64,000 bases of DNA from NCBI GenBank assembly GCA_038049695.1, contig CP142452.1:68577501-68641500 (forward strand). The letters run 5' to 3'. Made by a program: the position numbers and the translations under genes. This stretch comes from Cinnamomum chago. Taxonomy: Eukaryota; Streptophyta; Magnoliopsida; Laurales; Lauraceae. The notes beneath the pieces were generated by a model. The model searched no databases, was not told the DNA's origin, and saw only the letters and a program-made list of their open reading frames with translations. Position 1 is the first letter of the stretch. The number at the start of each line of letters is the position of its first letter. Shown here piece by piece: positions 23,520 through 35,269 of this stretch.

Positions 23520-24815
23520 GCTCAAGATACTAAGTCGGGACTGCCCCACCACCAGCATCTTCCGACTCCTCCCAATGAACAGCTCAAAAGACACGTTCAT
23601 GCACCTGGCGGCATCTGAAGGCCAGATGGAGGTGGTGAGGAAGCTGCTGAAGCTGACAAAGGAGAATGATATGGGAGCGACTGGGAACACTCCTCTTCAT
23701 CTGGCTGCAACCCATGGGCACGAGGAGACTTGCAGGTTAATAATTGGGATCTTTTTCCTTATGTGAATGTAGTGCCTCTTGATAATCTTCAACTTGTAGG
23801 TCAATAATTGAAGAAGCTCCTGAGATGCAGGGGCGGATCCAGGACTTCTAATCTGGGGGGGCTGCACTTAAGTTACACTAAAAAAATAGCAATAATGTCT
23901 CACCTAAAACTATAAAAAATAGCAACAATGTCCCACCAAAGATAGCAACAATGGGCGCTTGATAATGCGACATTATAACCTAAGATAGTAAATAATCATC
24001 AATATACAATACATAAGACCGGTTTTAATTTTTTTTTCCTAAGTTTTTTTTTTCTTTTCATTTTCAACTCACAATGAAGTGGTGAACAAACAAAGTTATA
24101 GAGGTACTGTAAATGGGAAACCCAATCCCATAACGTGGCAGGTTGACAACTTCTAGTAACACAAAGAGCAAATCTTTCTCAACAACCACAAAGAATCAAG
24201 ATGAAGAATAGAAAGAAATTACAAAACCTCCATTTCATAAAACCATAAAAAAAAAAAACAAAAAACCAGAAAATGAACAAACCCATGTAATAAAAACACC
24301 CCAAATTCGTACTTGAGACCAAAGGGCACAACCACAAAGAATCAAGATGAAGAATAGAAAGAAACTACAAAACCTCCATTTCAGAAAACCATAAAAGAAT
24401 AACAAAAAACCAGAAAATGAACAAACACATGTAATAAAAATACCCCAAATTCGTACATGAGATCCGGAGGGCACAACCACAAAAAATCAAGATGAAGAAT
24501 AGAAAGAAACTACAAAACCTCCATTTCAGAAAACCATAAAAGAAGAACAAAAAATCAGAAAATGTGAAAAACTAGGTTTTTTTTTTTTTTTTTTGGCTGA
24601 AAGCTGGGGTGGCTGCACTAGATCCGCCCCTACTGAGATGGGCGCGGCTAGTAATGTAGATGGGGAGATGCCCATCTTCGTGGTTGCTTTAAGTGGGTCT
24701 AAGAAGGTGTTTCCCACACTATCCTCTATGCTTACCGATGCTGAGGACATTGCCTTGATAAGAAGGAATGATGGGGACACCATTCTCCATTGTGCTGTCT
24801 CTGGGGAATACTTTG
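23520..24815 (+). pseudogene. ankyrin-repeat protein fragment (ITN1/ACD6-like)
   Basis: The plus frame from about 23550 reads two ankyrin units: TFMHLAASEGQMEVVRKLLK, then GNTPLHLAATHGHEETC. A likely intron (23736 to about 23800, GTTAAT ... TTGTAG) follows, and coding resumes SIIEEAPEMG. There the 805-bp hAT element splits the exon; coding continues after it with EMPIFVVALSGSKKVFPTL and DGDTILHCAVSGEYFG to about 24812. The order and the DGDTILHCAxSGEY motif match plant ankyrin proteins of the ITN1/ACD6 group, membrane proteins in stress and defence signalling. No transmembrane part is present. It is a captured fragment, disrupted by insertion. Confidence 0.75.
23828..24632. mobile_element. 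non-autonomous hAT element, 805 bp, 8-bp TSD
   Basis: Terminal inverted repeats CAGGGGCGGATC and, at the other end, GATCCGCCCCTA are of the CAGGGGCGGA type common in plant hATs. The TSD CTGAGATG is at 23820-23827 and 24633-24640. The interior contains three tandem copies of a roughly 145-bp unit (starting near 24186, 24333 and 24477) with AATCAAGATGAAGAATAGAA and CTACAAAACCTCCATTTCA. No transposase is encoded. Confidence 0.9.
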
Positions 24816-25587
24816 GTTTGTATCCCCCCCCCCTCCTCTCTCTCTCTCTTTCAACCTGAACACGCCTATTTTGTTGTAATTTATGTACACCGCAGGGTCC
24901 CTCGGGACCCTTAACGTCATAAAACTAAGGTAAGGTCGCTAGGGATCCTTAACATCATAAAACTAAGGTTGTTAGGGACTCTAGTTGAAAGTGCTAAAAA
25001 AAAAAACTTTTCAGGCAAAATGATTGGTCTGGTGCAAGGTCGGTTAAAATGATCTTTTAGGCCCATTGCTCACCTAAAGTGTTTTTTCTGGTAAAATCCT
25101 CTAGTTATATAAATTGAAGCGACATTAATTTAATGTTGTCAATTTTGTTCTTACCAACTTGATTACAGGAGATGAATTACAGCAGCCATGACTCCGTATA
25201 GAATGCGAGATAAGGCTAGATGACTGAAGTCATTAATGATGTTGATAGAGACAATGATGTCTTGATTGTTGTGTTCTCAAAGATGTTGAGTGTACCAACA
25301 AGAAGGTTCTACTTCTACCAAAAAAAAGAAAAAGAAAAAATATTGAGTGTATATTTGCATTCTACCTTACCATTTTATTAATAATCTACCTAGACATTAA
25401 ATGGATGCAAGCATTATGGGAATGAGGAGTAATTATGAATGTTTGTTAGATTCAACAACATTTATGAAAATGTTCTCATTTCTAGCTCTCATATGCCAGA
25501 CAAATTCAATTTCAGAGGAAGTGAAAGATGCTTATGTTACCCACAGTGCTTCATTGGCTTTCATATATATATATATATATATATATA

Positions 25588-25968
25588 GCAAGGCTCTCCT
25601 AAGCTCAAGCTTACGAAATTTTTTCGTAAGCTCATGCTTGTGGGGCCCACCTTTGGTCCATCCAAATGGACCAAACACATGACTTCCCTAAATTGCTCAT
25701 GTCTACCAACTTTCGGTCATATCCGAATTTACTAGACCGTTGGATCGACTATATATCGATCCGAATGGACCGTTGACCATTAAACTTTTGGGGCCATATG
25801 GAGATGAGGGCCCATATGGAGATGATAGAAATCACATTTAAGGCTGATTTTTTTGTAGAGAGGAAGATCACAGGGAGTCCTTGAAATCCCCCTATACCCA
25901 TCCCCATGTGGGCCCCACCACACACTTGAGCTTACCTTATCCTAAGCTTGAGCTTAGGAGATATGCCC
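25588..25968. mobile_element. MITE family A, copy 1, flanked by (TA)n
   Basis: A 381-bp element with TIRs containing CTCCTAAGCTCAAGCTTA and its complement at the other end, plus sub-terminal GGGGCCCAC/GTGGGCCCC. It lies between the (AT)n run 25563-25587 and the (TA)n run 25970-25979. Copy 2 of the same family is at 38757-39131. Interior motifs include CCGTTGGATCGACTATATAT. No coding potential. Confidence 0.85.
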
Positions 25969-25979
25969 CATATATATAT

Positions 25980-26171
25980 GGGGGACATTCTTGTGCATCC
26001 ATCCCTCACCATAGGGGTGAGGGACACTTACATGGCCTTTCCTCTTTGCACATGAACATTCTTTTTCTGCATATGACTATATATCGCTTTTCCTCTTTTG
26101 CACATGAATATTTTCAATTATGTAAGTGTCTCTCACCCTATGGTGAGGGATGGATGCATATGAATATTCTC
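25980..26171. mobile_element. foldback MITE family B in (TA)n
   Basis: Inverted arms carry TGCATCCATCCCTCACCATA and GTGAGGGACACTTACAT on the left and their complements on the right. It shares the (TA)n tract 25970-25979 with MITE A copy 1 and is bounded on the right by (AT)n 26172-26188. Confidence 0.8.
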
Positions 26172-26188
26172 ATATATATATATATATA

Positions 26189-28108
26189 GACACACACACA
26201 TACATAGTTGCATAATAACTCGTGCTGAGCATGGATATAGCCAATATTACAATTTAAATATTCATACACTATAAGAATTTATAGATTTTAGAAAGAAAAT
26301 AAAAAAATAAGAAGGGTATGAGAGTACTGGTTTATATAATCCAAGGGCTAGAGCTAGTGGTGTGGAAAGAGGAGAATTTAAGTAGAAAGGGAGTGGTAGA
26401 GTTTGGATTGAAATGGAGTTTTTGCAGTAAAGGAGAAAGTGTGGTTGGATATGAGTGGTTTTGTAAATGGATAAAGTAGGTTGTTGAATAATTGGGAAGA
26501 GAAGATTTAAAAACAGTAGAACTTACTATCAAAATTCCAACTGACGATCAAAATTAAATTGAAAACCTTCCTCTTTAATATAGTAAAATTGAAATAATAA
26601 CAAGAGGCACTCCAATTCTAAAGTGTAGAACCAATCTAATAATAATTTTCTATGCTTCTAAAATGAATAGTAATTATCTTGCATTTCTGATAAATCTTTC
26701 TTATACTAGATGAAAAAAACGAATGCACTTTGGGCCGCCCTTTCACTTGCATATAATCGGTCGCTTAATTACCATAGTTTAGTCACAGAAAGGGAAACCC
26801 CTTTTGCATTTTCTGGGTCCATTGGGCTCATCCCCTTCTTGGAAGCTTTAATCTAATCTAATTTCCTAAAAATAAAAAAAGAAAAGAAAGAAAACTGAAT
26901 GATGACGATAACATTATATGTGAATCAATGAAAACTCTGAAGTTACTTCATATAAATGGCCACCATAGCCTGTTAGAAATGAAAGGTCAAATGTCCTTAC
27001 AATGGCAAGATTTGCTGCAAATTGATTTGTTTTTTCATGAAAGAAGTAAAAGGAAAGTGGGGGTCAAATTATAAATAAAGTAAATGAGTAAGGGTTAAAG
27101 TAAAAAAAAAAAAAAAAAAACACTAGGGGCCTCTTCGTGCTTATGCCATTGCTACAGCAGTGTAATTCCGATCTATTAAATAAGAAAACGAAAACCCACC
27201 GCTGCAAAAAAAGAAAAAAAAAATCTTTTAGCCCTTTTCATCACTGAGAAAGATTACATCAAACGACTCAAATCCACTCCGCTTCCAAGAAAACGGGGCT
27301 TTCACAAACGCACCCTAGAAGATAAAAAGGTTCACTTCTCCATAAGTTATTACACTTGGTTGAAGTGAAAAAATAAATAGCCAATCTGGAGTAAAAGACA
27401 TTAGTGGTGTCACATCAAAGTTTACTTTCCGCTCCCCTTGCTTTTTTTCATCCAAACAACAATGAACTAAAATAATCACATCACCACTTTAATTCTTTAA
27501 TCCAAACCGCTTGAAAAACCACATTATATCCAATTTTACTCCAGTTACTCTTATTTATGCCAAATAAATAGGCTCAGGAGAGTTATGCTGAGAACCGTTC
27601 GCTGTTTAGGTGTGAAATTGAAAATAAGATACGTAGTCATGTCCACTTATTGCCTTTAGTGGAGGCATCATGTTTCCATCCCTTCAAATCAGAGGGACCC
27701 TGCCCTTATTTTATGTCAAAACCATTTCATTTTGATTTAGGGACTCCTTCCCTTGTAGGCTGGAATTCAAACAAACTATTCAGACAAGCCTCTTTGGACT
27801 CTGAAGAGAAAATTAAAACTACTTGACCTAGTAAATTTAATAAATCCTCAATTTAGATTCTCACATCCTTAGTTCCAAGATTATAATTTGTCAGCTAGAG
27901 AACTTGTACCTAATATCATGTGGAGAAACATAGTTCACATGGACAATGATTATATCTGAAAAGTAAATAACATACATTGATTGCCACTCTAGTAAACTCT
28001 AACCCCTACTAAACTTCCATGCTATGCTTGGAGTTAGGCAATATAACTAAATTATATATCGTACAGTGTAGAAGTGACCACATGCAAATCTTCAACCAAG
28101 GGCTGAAA

Positions 28109-28109
<1 letters not shown>
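26189..28109. other. gene-free AT-rich DNA
   Basis: No gene recognised. A CA-rich run follows the microsatellite at 26190-26200 and there is an A-rich run at 27102-27121. Confidence 0.45.
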
Positions 28110-28148
<39 letters not shown>

Positions 28149-28480
28149 ATTATCCTATGCACACCTCGTGTATAGTGTGCATATTGTGCACTATAGTAGG
28201 CCCCACCCGATGGTCAATACGAGTGGAACAAAAAAACCCACATCCCTATAGTACACACGCCCTTGGGATTTTTGCCCATTTGAATGGTTGGGACTATTGG
28301 ATCAACTAAACACCCATCCAAATGGATTGGACTTATGGGCATTAGATTATTGGATGAGGCTGATTTTTTATTTTTTTTATACAAGAGGCCCTTGAGCATA
28401 TCTTCAAATGCCCCTAGTCCAATCCCAAAGTAGGCTAGCACATGGGCCCCACAATGAGATACACATGGAAAGCTCCATGC
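28110..28480. mobile_element. (TA)n-associated element D, related to family A
   Basis: A (AT)n run at 28110-28144 is followed by GAAAATTATCCTATGCACAC. The interior shares with family A the ordered motifs ACTATTGGATCAACTA, ATCCAAATGGA, AGGCTGATTTTTT and a GGGCCCCAC near the right. No clean right (TA)n or inverted end was identified, so the right border is approximate. Confidence 0.5.
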
Positions 28481-28499
28481 CCACCTTGCATATGAAATG

Positions 28500-28578
28500 A
28501 CGATACAAGAGAACTAAGACTTAAAACTCTTGCACTCACACCCTTGTCCTCTTAACCAACTGAGCTACAGTGGGAGGA
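28500..28578 (-). repeat. tRNA-derived SINE head (probable)
   Basis: The minus strand shows GTAGCTCAGTTGGTTAAGAG, a good Pol III A box (28556-28567), followed by a weak B-box-like region. It does not fold as a complete tRNA that I can see, so I read it as a SINE head rather than a tRNA gene. Confidence 0.35.
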
Positions 28579-30233
28579 CCATATCTTTTTTACTTCCTAT
28601 TAGTCTTAGTGGATTGGGTTCCACTTCTAGACGTAAGTGGTCCTCATGACCACATGTGCAACACTTTTGGGACCCACGGTTTAAGCCCACTAATTTAAGT
28701 TACTTTCCCCTTATTAGTTGTTGGTTTTATTAAGTTTATGTTGGATTCAATTTTAGTAAGCCCAAATCAAATAAGACTCTTATTGGCTAATTTGAGGGAA
28801 TTAAGGAAACTTACTTTTATTAGATTTCTTTGATGGGAAGAAATCTCTCTAGGGCTTATCTATATATATGATTTTCTAGTTCTCTCCCTTAACCTATGAG
28901 ATCTTAAAAGTAACCATCAGCTTCACGCATATTGGAGTAGGTGATATGGGAGATAAGAGAAAACCCTATTTGAAAAAAGAGATCCGCTCATCATCAAAAG
29001 ATCACGACGCAAGGTACGCTTTCAGTCTTTTAGGTTATCATTTGTGAATGCATAGATCAAGATCCATAGGTTTGATTTGTATTAGAAACCATATTAGATC
29101 TTACATCCATTGCCATGTAACCCAACATTGCCCCAACCACTTATGGGTGTAACACCCATCACTAACTCTGAAAGGGTGTTTTCTCTCTTTCTTATTTCTC
29201 ATTTGTTTCTTATTGAATGGAGAAACGGAAACCTCTTTATTCCTCTTTTATTTGTCTCTCAAACCGCTCTTTTCTCCATGGTTATATAAGGAGAAATTGG
29301 GGAAAGGAAAAAAAAACATACAAGAAACCAAAGTCTTCTTCTTTCCCTTTTGATCTTTGGTTAGCCCAAGTATTCTAAGAGCATGTTTGGTAGCAGGTGA
29401 GAAATCTATAGATTTGATGACCCTTCACTACCATTGGAATAAGGATTCCTCGTTGGTGATTTGTATAGTTGAGGATTTCACATTGATATTAGTGTATATC
29501 AATGCATATTAGGGTTCAGTACGCAAATCGACTTAAGTGAGGATTCTCAAATCTTATGGGGGGTGGTCGGATCTGAAAATCCTAACAAATGAATATTTTC
29601 ATTCGCCCAAATCCTCAGGAATTTATAATTACCAAACATGGATTTACCATAACTTTAAAAAAGCTGAAATCCTTTCCCTAAAGATTTGGTTGCCAAACGC
29701 GACCTAAAGGAAGAGAAAAAAACCTACAATCCATCCTCATATATGTTTATTCATTAGGCATCAATCTTTACGACTGTGAACAATAATAGGGAGTGATTTG
29801 AGTGGGAGAGATTTCTAGTAAATCTCCTCTAGCCTCTTGACAATACACTATCTCATCCTTCGCTTGTATCGGTCTCTTGTGTTCTAGCAAACTCGTTACA
29901 TTGATCCAAAGCTTCCGCGGTGATCTCGGACCTACACTTCCACCATTTGCTGATATTTAAAAAGATTGTACACACTACTCCCCTCAAGAAACAAGCACAA
30001 AAGCCTCTAATACCATACAAAACTCAAATGTCTCTCTCTCTCTCTCTCTCCCCTAACACACACATATAGCGAGATATGCATACAAGCGCGCACTCACCAA
30101 TTAATTTCAGATATGTGATATATAGTTTTACATCATTTTTCCACCAGTAACCAAGTGGTAATACTAGATTGACATGTAAACATTTGAAACCCTATCCTAC
30201 CCTAAACTAAAGGGCATGATATTGTAGTGTTTT
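28579..30233. other. gene-free DNA with one MITE-like segment and simple repeats
   Basis: The segment 29379-29706 has hAT-like ends (GCATGTTTGGTAGCA on the left, the complement of GGTCGCGTTTGGCAACCA on the right) and is probably a degraded MITE. A (TC)n run lies at 30031-30050. No gene seen. Confidence 0.4.
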
Positions 30234-30527
30234 TCACAAAGGGATAGGGTCGACGAACATTGATTTAATCTTCTCTTTTATCTCATGCAAAGAGTTAGTG
30301 TATCCATCTCCATGCAAGTAGATGACTTCGATCATGCGTGTGAGGTTGACCACTCGTGTAAGTAGAGACAATGGGAAGAGAGTTGGTTTAAGGCAAAACT
30401 TGTTCATGTCCTTCCATGCTGATGTAACCATTTCTTGAATCTTTTCGCATGCCACTGGTCGTGATACACCATGCTCCTTCATGTAGCTCTCAATAACAGA
30501 AGCAGCATGTGGTCTCTTTTCCTCAAA
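30234..30527 (-). pseudogene. terpene synthase last exon, inverted relative to its other exons
   Basis: A 294-nt open exon on the minus strand begins after a TTTGAAG acceptor and ends in TGA. It reads FEEKRPHAASVIESYMKEHG, then an alpha-helical stretch with AWKDMNKFCLKPT, LLTRVVNLTRMIEVIY and a GDGYTN segment, ending VDPIPL. This is the last exon of plant class I terpene synthases, with the Glu that completes the NSE/DTE metal-binding motif in its first residues. It starts in phase 0, as required by the exon at 37138-37285, which is on the opposite strand 7 kb away. No other TPS exon is seen upstream of it on its own strand. It is either a remnant of a second gene or the displaced end of the plus-strand one. 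Confidence 0.8.
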
Positions 30528-30905
30528 CTTCAAATACCATAAATGCAAAAGACAAGGTTATTCCAATTATGTGGAGCATGATTAATGTTTGTGAAGAATG
30601 TGGGGGTACAAGGGCTCCACGGGCCCTCCTATTGTCCATGTGAGTTTCAGGACCAATCTTGGTTTATCTAATGACTAGGATTTGAACTTATTTGCTTTTT
30701 TTTTTTTTTTTTTTTTGATAAGTGGTTTTGAACAATTTTGAAGTACTGCAAAGTACCTCCCTTGATTGAATCGTTCCCAATTTTCACACATAGGTAGGAC
30801 ATTGAGAGACTTGTCAAGCCTCCAACATTCATGACCTTCATCCCCATAAATGTTATGCTATTGGTGTGCTCCACAGATTGGACTGTTCCCAAAATTTAGG
30901 ATACA

Positions 30906-30938
<33 letters not shown>

Positions 30939-31065
30939 TACTTGAAGACTTAAATCTTTACTTGGACTCAAAGCACCATCACAGAAAAGTTAAACCAAGT
31001 TCAACAAAGCTCCATCAAACTCTCCTAAGTTACTAATCTCAATGCTCTTCCAAGCGACTTGTGTT

Positions 31066-32228
31066 GGAAATTCTCTAAATAGTAAAGAACCATTTAGACC
31101 TTATTTCTAGTATCTTACTTCGGATATGACGGAAAATAAAATGTCATTTATTTATGCTTCTTAGTGTAACTCTATTGAGTTGATTTGGAAGGGGATGGGC
31201 CTGGACTTGGAGTTATATGAATCATTAAGGAGACCTATCTTTTGCCATTTATTGAGCCTAACTTGGGTTGAGTCGATATCCATTTGAGTTGGGCTGGTTT
31301 GGGCATAACTTAGGTTGTTCGAGATCCAATTTGGTTTGGGTTGGCTTGCTTCTGGGTTCAGAATAAATAATGGGTCAGGAAACCAATGCGGGCTTGAGAG
31401 TTGGCATGGTAGTTATTATCTTAACCACCATGGTAGCTATGTCTAAGTACCCCTCTGTCCAAGTGGATGTATTCCTTCGGAAACAACTCTTACCAAATTA
31501 AGGCTGGTGTTTGCAATCGTGTTACCTGCAAGTTTGCCTCCAAGATAAAACAGGCATATGTTGGACTGTGGTCTGGAGTACCCAAACCAACCTTTGAACA
31601 CCAATGGTCCCACGTAAAGCTTGTAATTGATGGCTAAGATATGATTAATCATCTCTATATACAGAAATCAATTGGATGAAATTGTAGGGATATGACCCCT
31701 AGAGAATTAAAATGACTTTTGGGGGTTTGAATTGGCAACCTTTGGTTAGAGTTGTTTTAGAAGGAATACATCCATTTGGACGAGGGGTATTTGGACATAA
31801 CTACTATGGTGGTTTAAATACAATAAATACCTACCATGGTGGTTTAACTACAATAACTACAATAGTGGTTAAGATAATAAATACAATGCCAACTCCCAAG
31901 CCCACATTGTTTACCTGGCCCATTATCCAGTCTGAACCTAGAAGAAAGCCAACCCAAACCAAATTGGATCTTGGCCAATAAGTTATGCCCAAACCAGCCC
32001 AACTCAAATGGATATCGACTCAACCCAACTTAGTCTCAATAAATGGCAAAAGATAGGTCTCCTTAATATTGATTCATATAGCTCCAAGTCCAAGCCCATG
32101 CCTTTCCAAATCAACTCAATAGGGTTACACTAGGATGCATAAATAATTGATATTTTATTTTCCATCATATCCGATGTAGGATCCTAGAAATAAGGTGTAA
32201 ATGGTTCTTTACTATTTTGAAAATCTCC
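31066..32228. mobile_element. 1.16-kb foldback with about 450-bp inverted arms
   Basis: Left arm 31066-31500 and right arm about 31730-32228 are inverted copies. Matching blocks from the tip inward: AATAGTAAAGAACCATTTA, CGGATATGA-GGAAAATAAAAT, AACTCTATTGAGTTGATTTGG, AGACCTATCTTTTGCCATTTA, TCGATATCCATTTGAGTTGG, CCAATTTGGTTTGGGTTGGC and CCAAGTGGATGTATTCCTTC. Arms this long around a short centre resemble foldback or MULE-type non-autonomous elements. No TSD was found and no protein is encoded. It lies between the two oppositely oriented parts of the terpene synthase. Confidence 0.75.
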
Positions 32229-33227
32229 AGATAGGGCTCCCTCAAGTTTTATACCTATGATAAAGAGCCCTTGGTGATTAAGAGAGCGGGTACGCTTGAT
32301 TACCAAATGTCACTAGTTCCCATGGGTTTGCACCAATGAATGCCTGCATTTTGTGGAAATAAACGCCCCTTTATTTTAACAAATTAGATTGAAACTTATT
32401 TCTAGTTTCTGGGTCCTTCATGAATGGATCTTTCCATCTCCCCAATGTCTGATAATTTGTGGGGCCCAGGCGAGCCTCAATAGCCGGTATGCATGTCAAA
32501 TATTACCATATATAGGTAAGTTGGATCTGCTTACGGAAATTTCGGTCCATGCCCTTAATTTAGGCGGTTATGCTTTTAGAGATGGCATGGATTAAAACTC
32601 CTATATACTGTTTACATGGGCTTGATATATTTGAGTCAGATTCATCCAACTGTTACTCATGGAAATCACAAATTGTTCATTCCTATAATATTGTGGCTTA
32701 TAATTTTATCTCCGGTAGGTGGTGGAAGGACATAGGCCTTGCCGCTAAGTATCCTTTTGCAAGAGATCGATTGGTGGAAGGCTACTTATGGATATTGGGT
32801 GTTTATTTTGAACCACAATATGCCCGAGGTGGAAACATAGTTGTAAGAATGTTTAAGTTCGCTTCAATCATTGATGACAACTTTGACGTTGACGGAAGAT
32901 TTGAGGATCTCAAAGTATTTACTGATGCAATCAAAAGGTTTGATATTATGCACTTTTCCTTCTCCTCCTTTACTTGCAAACTTGAAAAGTAGATGAAATA
33001 ACCATGTATAGACTATAATTTTAGGTTGCACATTGTCCATAATCAGTTGGCCAAGGGGGCCATGTATTTTAAGCATAGTTATAAAATTGAATTCGAGTTG
33101 TGCGACTTTGGGCTAGTCGAAAAAGTTTATGATCAGCAAGTTAAATGAGTCACATAAGATAGATTGAATCTAAATAAATATTAGATCAAACTCAGACTCC
33201 TCCTGGTTACTTGAGTATGGTCATAAA

Positions 33228-33310
33228 ATAGCAAGTTGTTGAAATGGAAAGAAAAAGAAATTGTTTTGAGATGGACATACCTTGATATCCGTTTCGAACA
33301 GTAAGATTTT
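33228..33310 (+). repeat. direct repeat flanking an L1 insertion, left copy
   Basis: The block TAGCAAGTTGTTGAAATGG, then AAAGAAAAAGAAATTGTTTT and TCCGTTTCGAACAGTA, recurs at about 35270-35350 in the same order and orientation with several mismatches. The two copies bracket the L1 fragment in the terpene synthase intron. They are too long and too diverged for a TSD. Confidence 0.6.
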
Positions 33311-33427
33311 GTTGAAGTAATAAAACCCATATGGATTAGTAAAATCTTGGATAGTAGAATTTCTCGAGCAGTAAGCTTGACTAAATCTGAACTAGTATTA
33401 GAACAAACTCCGACTTGTTCTTGGTGT

Positions 33428-35268
33428 GTTTTTTTTTTTCTAAGTTACAAAGTATGTCATTAAGGAAAGGGGTTAAAAGACCCGTCCAAAAGAAACAAAC
33501 CAAAGAGGTCAAAAAGAAGAACACTACTAAGCAACAGAGGAGAGCAAGGAGGCATGTAGCAAAGAAATGCAAAACATAAATCAAATGGTCATTCTTAGAT
33601 GTTGAGAGTACCGTAGAAGCTTCTTAAGATATGACTGGATGAGGTTTCCTTCGGCTTCTTGAGAGAGAAGGATATGTTCGCCATGGCATAATTAAGGATT
33701 TGCAAGGGAGCTAGATTGTTATTAGAGAAGAATTGCATGCATCTCGCCTTCCCGATGGAGAAACTAGTGGATAGGAAAATTGCTCCAATGCCTTTCATGG
33801 CTTTAGCATCTACTCCATTAGATAGGTCGGTCTATAGACCGAGGGGTTGGGAGGGAGGTTCAAATGACCCATAGAAAGAACCGGCTTCTAAACGTCAACG
33901 GCAATAGAGCAATGGGGACTGATGTTTGAATTTATCAAACACAGTGGGCAGCTAGATGCAAGACTGATTCCTCTCATCTGAACCCAATCAGAAGTGGGGA
34001 GTCTTCTATAGAAGAGTTTCCAACTGAAACAAGAGATTCTCGATTGCATTAGATAATTCCAAATAAGAGAGGCCCATGGTTGTTACAAACCATTTCATCT
34101 GACCACATCCCAAGAAGTCTTGAGTGGCATCAAGCTAGAGGTGGTAGCTGCCTAGTAGAGCTAATCCGAGGAAAAAGCAAGAACAGGGGGGTTGCATGCA
34201 ACATCCCTACAAAAACGTCTTGACTTCCAAGTTGAAGTCAGGAGGAAAAATCTACAATCCCTCAGAAATAAAGGCATTCACACGATCATCTGGGTTGAAA
34301 GAAATGTTGGGAAAAAACTCAACAATAGGACTGTTGAATAGCGAGTTATTTGTCTAAACAGCAGACGAACAACCTTCCCTAATTTTTTATATGTTATTTT
34401 TATGGAGAATAGAAGCTATAGAGCATTCATTATTTTTCCTATGAGAAAAACCCTAAGGAAGGAGCTGACTTGAGAGTTTCGAATTGCAACACTCCAGCTG
34501 TGAACCACAGCTTTCCAAGCCAACATGAGGGAGGATGCTTCATTAACTTCAACCGTCCTCCAAAGAATGAGCCCACAGTACTCAAATTTGGGAAGGATAA
34601 TGGTATTCAAAGCAATTAGGTTGCTATTGAACTTTTGGTTGCTTCCCAACTATAGAAAATTACGACAAAGGACTCCATAGCTTTGATGATGCTTTACGGT
34701 AGGGGGAAGACCGCTTTATGGTAGGGGGAAGACCATGAGGGAATGAATTGGGGTGCTTCCGAAGACATGTCTAACCAAAAGAAGTCTTCCTACAAAAGAG
34801 AGGGACTTGAATCGTCATCCCGTCAAACGCTTATGGATTGAATCAATCAATGGGAAGAGGTCCTCGTTAGGCCTACCATGAAAGAAAGGAGCTCCAAGAT
34901 ACTTTGAGGGGAGAGCATTGGGATGGATGTTTAGAATATCTATAGTTTTAGCCTTGGTTCCAGTGCTACATTTGCCTTAGAATAACTTGCCTTTTTAGAA
35001 ATTAATATGTTGATCGGAGATGTCTTGGCGGTAGGAGTTCAAGACTGCTTTAAGTGCTTTGGGCTTTTAGGCGAGCATGGAGCAAGTGAAGAGCATCATC
35101 TGCAAAAAGGGAAAATAAAAAAAATGAAATATAGGAGTATAGTATTTACAAGTGTATATAGGATTTAATTCTCCTGTGAGAACAAGATTATATATATTTA
35201 TGCTCAAGACTTCCTCAACCAAACTAAAGAGATAAGAAGAAAGAGGATCTCCTTGTCTTAGCCCACAA
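33428..35268 (-). mobile_element. L1 LINE fragment in the terpene synthase intron
   Basis: A poly-T run at 33429-33439 is the minus-strand poly(A) tail. Reading the minus strand upward, degenerate ORF2 sequence includes the RT motif GLRQGDPLSSYLFSLVEEVL (near 35260-35200), a broken stretch where the catalytic box would follow, PSKYLGAPFFHGRPN, and further tail sequence. Many stops and frameshifts show it is old. It occupies most of intron 32938-35835. Confidence 0.75.
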
Positions 35269-35269
35269 C

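Larger units (their letters stand above)
23192..25102 (+). mobile_element. Pack-MULE-like element carrying an ankyrin gene fragment
   Basis: Long inverted ends (about 23192-23416 and 24857-25102) match over about 200 bp: from the tips inward GAGGATTTTAC, a variable poly-A/T run, CACTTTAGGTGA-CAATGGGCC, AAAGATCATTTTAAC, then AGCACTTTCAACTAG, TTAGTTTTATGACGTTAAGG and AAACACGCCTATTTTG. Both flanks carry AGTTATA (23185-23191 and 25103-25109), a possible partial TSD. Between the ends lies spliced ankyrin coding sequence. Long TIRs around a host gene fragment define Pack-MULEs. An 805-bp hAT element inserted later, and the right arm has an internal duplication. Confidence 0.75.

Noticed and set aside
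28500-28578. Functional tRNA gene on the minus strand
   Set aside because: A good A box only; the B box is weak and no acceptor stem pairing was seen.
31066-32228. LTR pair of a short LTR retrotransposon
   Set aside because: The two arms are inverted, not direct, and no primer-binding site or polypurine tract is present.
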